Positions 33,699 to 41,604 of a stretch of DNA of 64,000 bases are shown one piece after another. This DNA is from Kibdelosporangium philippinense (GTDB lineage: Bacteria; Actinomycetota; Actinomycetes; Mycobacteriales; Pseudonocardiaceae): positions 1,178,001 to 1,242,000 of the forward strand of contig NZ_JAJVCN010000002.1 in NCBI RefSeq assembly GCF_021390435.2, in the 5' to 3' direction. The notes beneath the pieces were generated by a model that was not told the origin of the DNA, made no database searches, and was given only the letters and a program-made list of their open reading frames with translations. A program made the translations under genes and the position numbers. The stretch's first letter is position 1. The number at the start of each line of letters is the position of its first letter.

Positions 33699-36600
33699 GT
33701 GAATACAGGGTGGCGTAGGACGCTGAGATCGGCGGTCGCCACCGGTACGGCGGCGGCCTTGCTGACCAGCCTGGTCACGCCGGCCGCGGCGGCACCTGTG
33801 CCGCTGTCCGAGGCGCAGTTGACGGCCGCGCTGTTCGGTGCCGCGGTCCGGGTCAAGGACTCCGGTTTCGACTACGAGAAAACCGCGATCGGCAGTGCGG
33901 AACTCGTCGACTGGCGGGCGAAGAACCCTGGCGCGACGGCCGCCGAGGCCGCCGACCACGCCGCCAAGATCACCAAGAGCATGACCGACAACTTCTCCCA
34001 CGCCGACTCGCGGTTACCCGGCAACGAGAAGCAGTCGCGGCTGATCGAGATCATCCAGGACACGCCGGGCGCGGTCTTCACGGGTCCGCAGATCACCAAC
34101 CTGATGGCCGTGCTGACCGCACGGGATCTTGCGCCGGGGACCGTGAACCTCCACATCGGACAGCGGCTCAGCGGTGCGCAGCAACGGTTCGGCCTGGACA
34201 TGCACTACTCGCTGGTATCCGGCGAGTTGTGGACCGCGGTGCGGGACAAGGCACTCACCGACCAGGTCCTCAACGCCGCGTGGCGTGGCGAGTTCGGCAA
34301 GCCGACGGCGAAGCACCCGGACGGCCTTTTCCCGAACTGGTCGCTCGGCGACTTCAAGAAGTTCGGTGTGCTCAAGGATCTGGTCGACATCGACGCGATC
34401 CTCAACGCCGCGAAGGCCGGTGAGACACAGCTGTACGACGAGCTGCGCAAGCAGTTCATGAAGATGCGCGACAAGCTGTGGGACGAGAACGACAAGACGT
34501 ACAAGAAGATCAACGAACTCGCCAACTCGCTCGGCTTGCCGGGGGCGCAGAACGGTGGCGTGCCGAAGGAAGCCGTCGACGCGGCACTGAAGGCGGAGAA
34601 GGAACGCCAGGAAGTGCTCGACGGCATCAAGGGCGGTTTCGACGTGGTCGTCGGGATCGCGAAGATGCTGCATCCCGGTTTCGCCAAGCACCTCAAGGCA
34701 TTCGGCGAATCCGCGTTCCAGTTCGCAGGCGCTGTCAGCGAGTTGGGTACCGCGTTGGTGACGTTGGCGTCCGCGACGGGCTTCGGGGCGAGCACTCTCG
34801 GCGCGGTCGGTGCCGCGGTCGGTGCCGTGATCGGGATCATCCAGGTCTTCAGTGGCCTGCTCAGTGGTTCTGACCAGACGGCAGAGGTGCAGCTGGCGAT
34901 GATGAAGGAGATCCGGCATGGCTTTCTGACCATGCAGATCTACATGGAGAAGATGTACGAGACCATGAACAAGCGGTTCGACCGCATCGAGCAGGGTCTC
35001 GACACGATCTACAAGTCCATGATGGAGAACTTCGGCACGGTTCTGCTCGAGCTGGACAAGATCGACAAGAAGCTGGACGTCGTGCACGACAACGTGCTCA
35101 GGCTGATGTCCAGCATGCAGGGATTCCACCTGCACCTGTTGCAGATCGGCACCGACCACGAGCGTGACGACTTCTTCAAGACAGCCGACGTGCACACCGA
35201 CTACCAGCACGTGAACAAGATCCCGCTGGAGTACAGCACCGGCGAGGCCAGCTTCACCAAGGCGGCGGCGACCTACAACCATGCCGCCACCATGGTCAGC
35301 CGGTACGCCAGCCTGGTGTTCACCAACCCGAACGAACACAACCTGGACCTGGCTCTGAAGAACGGCCCGGCCGGGGCGATCGACTACCTGCTGGGGCGCG
35401 CCAATCTGCCAAGGTCCACCGAGGTCGTGCCGAATGCCGACTTCTGGGCGGAAGCGGCGCGCGCGTACGCGATCCTGTCCATGCAGAACCCGGCACACGC
35501 GATGAAGGAAACCGAAGGCACCGGTAGCGCGCGGATCAAGTCGATGCTGCTCAACGCTGATCAGATCCAGCAGGCGGCCGCCCGGATCAGCGCGCCGCAG
35601 GCCGACCCGAACAAGGCGACCAATCCGACCTTCCAGAATCGCCTTGCCGACTACGAGAACAAGGTCAAAGCCTTCATCGACGACCTGCGGACCATGCAGT
35701 ACCGGCCGGAGGTGATGCCGCCGAACCGGCAGTTCAAGCTGTGGGAGAACTACAGTCAGCAGGTCGACATGACCGGCAAGCTGCCTGCCCCGCCGGACAC
35801 CATTCCGGGCTGTGGCGGTGAGCCGTCGATCCAACGGCCTGATTTCATGACCACGACCAACCTGCCGAAACCGTTGTTGTTCGGGCTCTACTTGACCGGC
35901 GACAGCCGGCCGGAAGGTCGCTGGCAGTACCTGCCGTGCTGGTTCAACGCGAGATGGGACGAGGAGCCGTACAACGGCGTCGACTCGTGGAAGAAGATCA
36001 CCAGCGGGCCGCACAAGGGCGAGATCGAGTACACCATGGCGCGGTACGCCCCGCACCGGGCCGATTTCCGTGAGCAGGTCAAGAACACCAGCGGTCCCTT
36101 CGGCGCCTACTTCACCGGTCAGATCACCACGGCGAACCGGCACATCAGGCTGTGCCTCTGGAAGAGCATCGGTGTCGAGGACTACAACACCCCGGCCACC
36201 TGTCCCGACCGCGGCGACGCCGCAGAGCAGATGAGTGGCTCGTTCGGCCTGCCGAAGGTGACCATGCGGGACGAGATGACGGGCACCAACTTCGTCGATG
36301 GCCTGCTCAACGATCGGCGAGTGGTGTATTTCAACCTGATCGCCTCGCAGTTCCAGCGACCGGACGGCATGCAGTCGGCGCTGAACCTCAGGGACAGCGC
36401 ACGGTTGCTGGAGGCGTACACCAGGATCGGCTTCCCTCGATCGCTCGAAGCCGACGACCAGATGCAGGCCTTGCTTCTTGGTGCGAACTCCGTGGCCAAT
36501 GCCGGGGCCATCTACGCGGAGGAGGCCAGAACCTTCCGGATCGGCGGGTACGGCAAGAACAACACGTACCTGGACAAGGAAGGGCCGCAGCTCTGCGAGT

Positions 36601-36809
36601 TGATCTGGCTGACGGGCAATGACCCGGTGGCCAGTTGTGTGCGTGACAGCCTGCTCGGCCGCGCGAAGCGGCTGGCGGAGCGCTACGAGATCCACTCGCG
36701 CAACATCCGGTCAGGGCAGCTGAAGGAAGAGTTGCCGCTGGTCGCCGAGGCCGCACGCAACCTGCGCATCATCGACAAGTACTACCGCGCCCGGTTCACC
36801 ACGGGCTAA
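33699..36809 (+). CDS. large secreted helical protein of unknown function
   Basis: 1036 residues from GTG 33699 (TTG 33678 would add seven). A signal peptide ends near TPAAAAPVP. The N-terminal third is helical with charged stretches. At about 340-385 lies a long hydrophobic, glycine-spaced segment (GFGASTLGAVGAAVGAVIGI), followed by an amphipathic coiled-coil at about 390-475 (MNKRFDRIEQGLDTIYKSMM). The C-terminal half is soluble, with six or more cysteines and many aromatics. A hydrophobic hairpin between long helices recalls alpha-pore-forming toxins (ClyA/Cry-like helical bundles), but I recognise no family. Codon use matches neighbours. It follows a two-component system and converges on gtrA-like genes. 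Confidence 0.8.
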   Translation: MNTGWRRTLRSAVATGTAAALLTSLVTPAAAAPVPLSEAQLTAALFGAAVRVKDSGFDYEKTAIGSAELVDWRAKNPGATAAEAADHAAKITKSMTDNFSHADSRLPGNEKQSRLIEIIQDTPGAVFTGPQITNLMAVLTARDLAPGTVNLHIGQRLSGAQQRFGLDMHYSLVSGELWTAVRDKALTDQVLNAAWRGEFGKPTAKHPDGLFPNWSLGDFKKFGVLKDLVDIDAILNAAKAGETQLYDELRKQFMKMRDKLWDENDKTYKKINELANSLGLPGAQNGGVPKEAVDAALKAEKERQEVLDGIKGGFDVVVGIAKMLHPGFAKHLKAFGESAFQFAGAVSELGTALVTLASATGFGASTLGAVGAAVGAVIGIIQVFSGLLSGSDQTAEVQLAMMKEIRHGFLTMQIYMEKMYETMNKRFDRIEQGLDTIYKSMMENFGTVLLELDKIDKKLDVVHDNVLRLMSSMQGFHLHLLQIGTDHERDDFFKTADVHTDYQHVNKIPLEYSTGEASFTKAAATYNHAATMVSRYASLVFTNPNEHNLDLALKNGPAGAIDYLLGRANLPRSTEVVPNADFWAEAARAYAILSMQNPAHAMKETEGTGSARIKSMLLNADQIQQAAARISAPQADPNKATNPTFQNRLADYENKVKAFIDDLRTMQYRPEVMPPNRQFKLWENYSQQVDMTGKLPAPPDTIPGCGGEPSIQRPDFMTTTNLPKPLLFGLYLTGDSRPEGRWQYLPCWFNARWDEEPYNGVDSWKKITSGPHKGEIEYTMARYAPHRADFREQVKNTSGPFGAYFTGQITTANRHIRLCLWKSIGVEDYNTPATCPDRGDAAEQMSGSFGLPKVTMRDEMTGTNFVDGLLNDRRVVYFNLIASQFQRPDGMQSALNLRDSARLLEAYTRIGFPRSLEADDQMQALLLGANSVANAGAIYAEEARTFRIGGYGKNNTYLDKEGPQLCELIWLTGNDPVASCVRDSLLGRAKRLAERYEIHSRNIRSGQLKEELPLVAEAARNLRIIDKYYRARFTTG

Positions 36810-37336
36810 CGTTCCTCGTCCCCCGGATCGTCCCGCACGATCCGGGGGCGGGCGTTCTCCTGCGGGAAAACCCAGCGGCGGAAACCCCAGAACCGGAAGA
36901 ACATCGCCAGCAGCATGCCGATCAGCGACCCGGACACGAAGTCGGCGAGCTCCTGCACCCACCGGTCGACGTACGGAACCTCCAGGTCGAGCACATACCG
37001 CGAGACATACGGCGGCACCAGGTTGATCGCGACACCACCGCCACTGATCAGGAAGAAAAGAGCAGCCTCGTGGTGCCGCTCGCGGCCTCCACGGGTCCGG
37101 AACGACCACTCGCGGTTGAGGATGTACGACACGATCGTGGCGATGATGACCGCGATCGCCTTGGCCGTGATCGGCTTGCTTTCCAGGATGGTGAGCTTGA
37201 GGAAGAACCAGATGCCGTTGTCGATGACGAACGTCGTGCCGCCGACGATCGCGAACTTCAGCAGCTCGCGGTGCCGGATGAGCAGAGAACGCAACGGCTC
37301 GGGAACCTGAGCCAGCACGCTCTCGACGATCGACAC
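36806..37336 (-). CDS. GtrA-family membrane protein, copy 1
   Basis: 176 residues, four TM helices (ELLKFAIVGGTTFVIDNGIW and IAVIIATIVSYILNREWSF are diagnostic of GtrA). GtrA proteins are thought to flip or help move polyprenyl-phosphate-linked sugars across the membrane for cell-wall glycan modification. GTG 37336 lies nine bases after the stop of the upstream GtrA paralogue, so the pair forms an operon. The basic C-terminus (PQENARPRIVRDDPGDEER) is cytosolic. Confidence 0.9.
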   Translation of the reverse strand: MSIVESVLAQVPEPLRSLLIRHRELLKFAIVGGTTFVIDNGIWFFLKLTILESKPITAKAIAVIIATIVSYILNREWSFRTRGGRERHHEAALFFLISGGGVAINLVPPYVSRYVLDLEVPYVDRWVQELADFVSGSLIGMLLAMFFRFWGFRRWVFPQENARPRIVRDDPGDEER

Positions 37337-37345
37337 TTCCGCAGT

Positions 37346-37900
37346 CTAAGCAGCGAGGTCCTCGTCGTCCCGCACAGCGCGCAGCTGGCGGCCGGTGCGC
37401 GTGGTCCTCGTGCGCGCGTTCGCCTCGGGGAAAACCCACTTCTTGAAGGCCCACCAGCGGAACGCCATCGCCAGCAGTGTGCCGAGGATCATGCCGCTGA
37501 AGAAGTCGGCGACCTCCTGGGTGACCAGGCTCACATTCGGCACCATCAGGTCGAAGAAATACCTGCTGATGAACAGGGGAGTCGAGTTCAGCGCGACCCC
37601 GATCCCGCTGATCAGGAAGAACAGAGCGGCCTCGTGATGCCGTTCGCGCCCGCCGCGGGTGTGGAACGACCACTCGCGGTTGAGGATGTACGACAGGATC
37701 GTCGCGATGATCACCGCGACGGACAGGGCGGTGACGGGGTGCGCGTTCAAGATCGTAAGCTTGAGCGTGTAGTTCACCACGTTGGTCGCGATGAAGCAGA
37801 TTCCGCCTACGACAGCGAATCTGAGCAACTCACGGTGCTTGAGCATGATCTTGCGCACCGGCTCAGGGAGACGCTTGAGGAGGCTCCGCACAAAGGCCAT
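37346..37900 (-). CDS. GtrA-family membrane protein, copy 2
   Basis: 184 residues, colinear with its downstream neighbour: FAVVGGICFIATNVVNYTLK, VIIATILSYILNREWSFHTR and the shared segment RGGRERHHEAALFFLISG. Four TM helices. The two copies clearly arose by tandem duplication and may work as a heterodimer. TAGGCT eight bases before ATG 37900 suggests a leaderless promoter driving both. About 110 bp further upstream begins the 22-bp repeat array. Confidence 0.9.
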   Translation of the reverse strand: MAFVRSLLKRLPEPVRKIMLKHRELLRFAVVGGICFIATNVVNYTLKLTILNAHPVTALSVAVIIATILSYILNREWSFHTRGGRERHHEAALFFLISGIGVALNSTPLFISRYFFDLMVPNVSLVTQEVADFFSGMILGTLLAMAFRWWAFKKWVFPEANARTRTTRTGRQLRAVRDDEDLAA

Positions 37901-37908
37901 GGCGGCAG

Positions 37909-37914
37909 AGCCTA
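37909..37914 (-). promoter_or_regulatory. -10 element, gtrA-like operon
   Basis: TAGGCT on the reverse strand, eight bases before ATG 37900. Confidence 0.4.
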
Positions 37915-38012
37915 CTGATCAGCGAACGGCCCCTTGACAGCAGTCTCCGGACATGTGTGCCCGGCCACCCCAAGATCAGGAGCATTCCCCCATATCAGGC
38001 ACCCTGAAGCGC

Positions 38013-38206
38013 GTGTCCGCCGTTCCTGAAGACCGTGTCCACCGTTCCGGCACATCGTGTCGACCGTTGCTGAAGGCCATGTCCACCGTTGCTGCACGAA
38101 TGGTGGACACCGTCGCAAGGAATGGCGGACACGATGTGCTGCAACGGTGGACACGGTCGCACGGAACGGTGGACACACGCTTCAGGAACGGTGGACACGG
38201 CGGGGG
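38013..38206. repeat. 22-bp repeat array that reverses orientation midway
   Basis: Four direct units (38013, 38035, 38057, 38079; 21-22 bp each, core GTGTCCACCGTTnCTG) are followed without a gap by five units of the same sequence in inverse orientation (core AACGGTGGACAC), up to the sigma-factor stop codon. The whole is a large imperfect palindrome of about 195 bp. It occupies most of the 306-bp gap between the sigma-factor gene and the gtrA-like operon; the remaining 37915-38012 holds no recognisable feature. Not CRISPR: units are contiguous, with no spacers. Confidence 0.85.
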
Positions 38207-40459
38207 TTAAGGCGGGCAGCGGCCTCCGACGGCCTCGAGCAGCCGTTCCACCACGTTCAACCCGGAGCAGTACTCGTCTTCCCTGGGCTTGGGGGTTTCT
38301 GAGCGGGGTGGGGTCGTGGTCGGCCCGCCAGTGCTCGGCTCGGTGGTCTTCGCTGGAGGCGGAGTCTCCTTTGAGGTCGACGGAGTCACCCGAGGCGGCG
38401 TGGTTGTCGTCACGGGCGGCTTGGTCGTCGACCGAGGCGGCTGGGTTGTGGAAGCCGGCGGCTTGGCGGTGGTCGTTGGCTTCGGGTCGGGCGGGTCCGG
38501 CCAGCTCCACCACGGCAACTTCACCGTCGTGCTGGCGTTCGCGGTCCCGATCGACGCGGTGACCAGAACCTTGCTGTACTGCCAATAAGGCGGCTTCTCC
38601 CGCGTCTCGCCGCCACCGGGCCGGTCCTTCAAACGCACCCGCAGATAGAACCGGTCGCCGGGTTTCAAAGCCTCGGAAGTCACGCAGCTCGTGGTCGCGC
38701 CATTCGTCGTGCACGAAGCCGCGGGCCAGGCTGTCAGCATCGTCGCGGGCTGGTCGAACGTGACGGTCGCTTGCTTGGTGCTCTCACCGGTGTTCTTGAC
38801 CACGGCCTGGATGCCTGCCATCCGGTGCCGGCCCGGCAGCGGAATGCTGAGCCAGTCCTGGAAGGCATAGAGCGAGACGCCGTCCTTACGAACCGGCGGC
38901 TGGACGTCGACCCGCACCGAGATCGACACGCTGACCGAACTCCCCGCGCTGACGGTCCCGGTGATGGTCCCGCCGAGGCTCTCCTCGGAGGCCACGATCC
39001 GGAACACCAGCGTCACGGACTCGCCAGGCTGCAGACCACGTCCACTCGTGCACGTGACGGTCCCGGAACCACCAGGGCACGAAACGGGATCAGCAGCCTG
39101 AGCCCCATTCAGACGAAGCAAACCCGGACCAGCCATCCGTGACGTGCCAACAGCACTCACGCCAGGAGGCAGGTTCAGCGCCGCGACAACAGGCTCGGAC
39201 ACCGTGCCACCGTTGTTGGTCACTGAAAGCGGCAGCTCAGTCGGGCCACTGCCGGGCACCAAAGTGACCGGCGGCGGCGACGGGACCGTGAGGCTCGGCG
39301 GCGCGGGCGGAGGGCTGGGCGACGGGGAAGGCGCAGGAGTCGGCGCAGGGGTGGACGGCGCCGAACTGGAAGGCGACGGCGTCGTCGGCGAGTTCTGCGG
39401 CGGTGGAGGTGAAGGTGGCGGTGGAGGAGGCGGCGGCTGAGGTGGCTGAGGCAAGACAGGCTGCGAAGTCGGCGGCTGTTGTTGCGCAGCTGGGATCTCC
39501 TGCGTCTCCGCAGCCGTCAACGCGAGCACAACCGCGGCAGCCACGGCCGCAACGGACGCACCTACACCCAGGAACTGCCGTGGCAACGACGAAGCAGCGC
39601 CACCAGCGCCAGCAGCCGTACCCGCCGCGGCCCCCGCAACAACCGCCGCGGTGGCCTTGGTGCCCGTCGCGGCGAGGTACCCAAGTGCCCCGATGCCGAG
39701 CACGAGCGGCGCGATGACCACGCGCATGCCGCTGTTGACGTCAGCCAGCTCCATAGCCAAGGCACGGCAACGCTCGCACTCATCCAGGTGCGCCTCGACC
39801 TGAGCCGTCTCCCGCTTGGAAAGACCGCCACGCGTCCACGCACCCAATCGCTCCGCGGTTGCCTTGCAACGCTCGTTCGTCGACTCCGCCAGATGCACCT
39901 GCAGGTACGCCTGCCGCAAGCCTTCCCGGGCGCGGTACGCCAAAGCGCTCACGCCGTTGGGCGTCAGACCGAGGATCGGCGCGACCTCGGCGGGCGACTG
40001 GCCTTCGACCTCCGTGTGCCACAGCACCGCCTGCCATCGCTCTGGCAACCGTGCGAACGCGCGCGCAGCGAGGGACCGTTCCAACCCCGCTACGGCCGTA
40101 TCGGAGAACGGGACCGACGTGTCCGCGCCTGCGACCGTCGTCACGTCGTCGGACAGTTCGACGCGCTTGTCGCGGCGGGTCTTGTCGTAGGCGGTGTGCC
40201 GCAGGGCGGTCAGGAGATACGCACGAAAGGCTGAATCTGGGCCGCGACCGGCTTTCAGGGTGTCCAGGACCTTCGCAAACGCTTCCGAGACCAGGTCGTC
40301 GGCTTCGGTCTGGGACCGGGTCAGCTGACGGGCGAGGTTGTAGGCGGCTGCGACATGACGCTCGTAGAGCGATCCGTATGCCGAGACTGTGCCGTTGCGT
40401 ACCGATTCGATCAGCTCGGCGTCGCTCGGGCCGTGCACCTCAGCGGGAACTGTGGACAC
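38207..40459 (-). CDS. ECF sigma factor fused to a zinc-finger anti-sigma domain, TM segments and an extracellular region
   Basis: 750 residues. Region sigma2 (about 15-85; LIESVRNGTVSAYGSLYERH and TEADDLVSEAFAKVLDTLK) and sigma4 (about 130-185; LPERWQAVLWHTEVEG) are followed by a zinc-finger anti-sigma motif (HLDECERCRAL, near 224-231), one or two TM segments (about 245-320), a long Pro/Ser stalk, DUF11/CARDB-like beta domains (about 430-660) and a Thr/Pro tail ending in a Cys pair. Such one-piece sigma/anti-sigma/sensor proteins are known among actinobacterial ECF groups; release requires proteolysis. GTG 40459 is set by GGGAGG upstream. Confidence 0.88.
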   Translation of the reverse strand: MSTVPAEVHGPSDAELIESVRNGTVSAYGSLYERHVAAAYNLARQLTRSQTEADDLVSEAFAKVLDTLKAGRGPDSAFRAYLLTALRHTAYDKTRRDKRVELSDDVTTVAGADTSVPFSDTAVAGLERSLAARAFARLPERWQAVLWHTEVEGQSPAEVAPILGLTPNGVSALAYRAREGLRQAYLQVHLAESTNERCKATAERLGAWTRGGLSKRETAQVEAHLDECERCRALAMELADVNSGMRVVIAPLVLGIGALGYLAATGTKATAAVVAGAAAGTAAGAGGAASSLPRQFLGVGASVAAVAAAVVLALTAAETQEIPAAQQQPPTSQPVLPQPPQPPPPPPPPSPPPPQNSPTTPSPSSSAPSTPAPTPAPSPSPSPPPAPPSLTVPSPPPVTLVPGSGPTELPLSVTNNGGTVSEPVVAALNLPPGVSAVGTSRMAGPGLLRLNGAQAADPVSCPGGSGTVTCTSGRGLQPGESVTLVFRIVASEESLGGTITGTVSAGSSVSVSISVRVDVQPPVRKDGVSLYAFQDWLSIPLPGRHRMAGIQAVVKNTGESTKQATVTFDQPATMLTAWPAASCTTNGATTSCVTSEALKPGDRFYLRVRLKDRPGGGETREKPPYWQYSKVLVTASIGTANASTTVKLPWWSWPDPPDPKPTTTAKPPASTTQPPRSTTKPPVTTTTPPRVTPSTSKETPPPAKTTEPSTGGPTTTPPRSETPKPREDEYCSGLNVVERLLEAVGGRCPP

Positions 40460-40664
40460 TGGCCTCCCTCGTCGCTGCCCGTGATGCAGGTAAGTGTGCA
40501 GGACCCACATCACAGAGTCATCTCCCCGGTCACGCCGTTTGTTAGCTGAGCGTGAGCGGGTAACCCGTTCGAATGACAAGTCGGCCGGAATCGCGTCACA
40601 CCTGAGGCCCAGCGACGTTTCAGATCCGGATCTTTCAATAACCGGCGGAGAGGAACTGGTAACT

Positions 40665-41483
40665 GTGGCGGTTCGCGAAGCGGGTTCTCGCTCGTCCCGT
40701 GGCGACGCCAACGGCGCGGAGGCCGCCCTGCGGACCCTACGTGCCAGATGGCGACGGGCCAGCATCGCGGCCGGCTGGCGCTACCCGAGCGACTGGGCGC
40801 TGCCCGAAGTCGACGTGGTCTGCGCGTCCGCGCTGGTCAAAGCCGATTTGGCGGACCCGCTCGGTGAGCTCGGCCGGGCGCGTGCGGCATCAGGGGCAGG
40901 GCTGGACGAGACCCTGATGGACGTCGCGGCGCTGCACGCGGTGCTCACGGACCCGCGCCTGGTCGCGGCCAATCCGGACGCCACGCCCTCCCGCCTGCTC
41001 CGCTTGACGGCCCTGGCCTGGGCAGATGTCTCCACGCAGGAAATCGCGCGCAGTGAGGTCCGAGAGAGCCTCACCGGCTTGTCCACGGCCGCGTACCTGC
41101 GAACAAGGCTCGGCGAGATCTATCGGCAGGCCGACCGCGACGGCCAGCAAGTCGGCCACGTGTTGCTCACTGTGAGTATCGATCTGTCCGCGGTGGTCGG
41201 CTGGTCCCGGTTGATGGCCATGGTGCTGGCCGCTGACGTGCTCCGGCAGGTCTTCGACGGCGGCGAAAGTCTGGCACTGCTCGGGCCCTCTGTGGCCGTC
41301 GTGCTCACCGAGCGGGAGCCTGAACTGGCCAAACGCAGCGCCGACGCCCAACTCATGCTCGCCGAACGCCTCTCGGTCGACCCGCAGCTGCACACCCTCG
41401 GCCCGGTCGAAGTCCGCCTGCACCGCCTCCCGCCCACCCACGACCAGGCCTGCGAACTGGTGGACTCCCTCGGCCGTACCTAA
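40665..41483 (+). CDS. cytosolic protein with a possible degenerate GGDEF domain
   Basis: 272 residues, no TM or signal. The N-terminal ~100 residues are helical. From about 125 the layout SLTGLSTAAYLRTRLGEIYRQ, VLLTVSIDLSAVVGWSRL, then VFDGGESLALLGPSVAVVL resembles a diguanylate cyclase domain (DxLTGLxN, DxD strand, GGDEF loop) with the signature reduced to GGES, so it is probably catalytically dead. This is an inference from pattern, not a firm family match. GTG 40665 follows GGAGAGGA by about ten bases. Divergent from the ECF sigma gene across 205 bp. Confidence 0.6.
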   Translation: MAVREAGSRSSRGDANGAEAALRTLRARWRRASIAAGWRYPSDWALPEVDVVCASALVKADLADPLGELGRARAASGAGLDETLMDVAALHAVLTDPRLVAANPDATPSRLLRLTALAWADVSTQEIARSEVRESLTGLSTAAYLRTRLGEIYRQADRDGQQVGHVLLTVSIDLSAVVGWSRLMAMVLAADVLRQVFDGGESLALLGPSVAVVLTEREPELAKRSADAQLMLAERLSVDPQLHTLGPVEVRLHRLPPTHDQACELVDSLGRT

Positions 41484-41490
41484 AACAAAA

Positions 41491-41562
41491 CCCCAGGTCA
41501 GGACTCGTGAGTGGTTACGCCGGTTAGAACCGGCAAAACCACTCACGAGGGGTGACCTGGGG
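41491..41562. repeat. CTCGTGAGTGGTTA hairpin, copy 3 (nested form)
   Basis: Three nested arms: outer CCCCAGGTCA/TGACCTGGGG (41491-41500, 41553-41562), middle CTCGTGAGTGGTT with its complement (41504-41516, 41537-41549), and inner GCCGGTT/AACCGGC. It starts eight bases past the stop of the preceding gene. The loop reads GTTAGAAC, the reverse of copies 1 and 2. A strong terminator. Confidence 0.88.
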
Positions 41563-41604
41563 GCTTGGCGCACGTTCGGGTTGTCTTCGTGATTTGCTGT
41601 TTAC

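Noticed and set aside
34014..36695. 893-codon open frame on the minus strand
   Set aside because: Antisense of the large secreted protein, whose signal peptide and codon pattern are convincing; the antisense product has no recognisable domain.
37343..37348. TAGACT before the downstream gtrA-like gene as a separate promoter
   Set aside because: The TAG is the stop codon of the upstream gene, nine bases away, so the match is probably chance within an operon. The TAGCAT before 30755 was rejected for the same reason.
38013..38206. Possible CRISPR array
   Set aside because: Units are contiguous with no unique spacers and reverse direction midway; no cas genes in the window.
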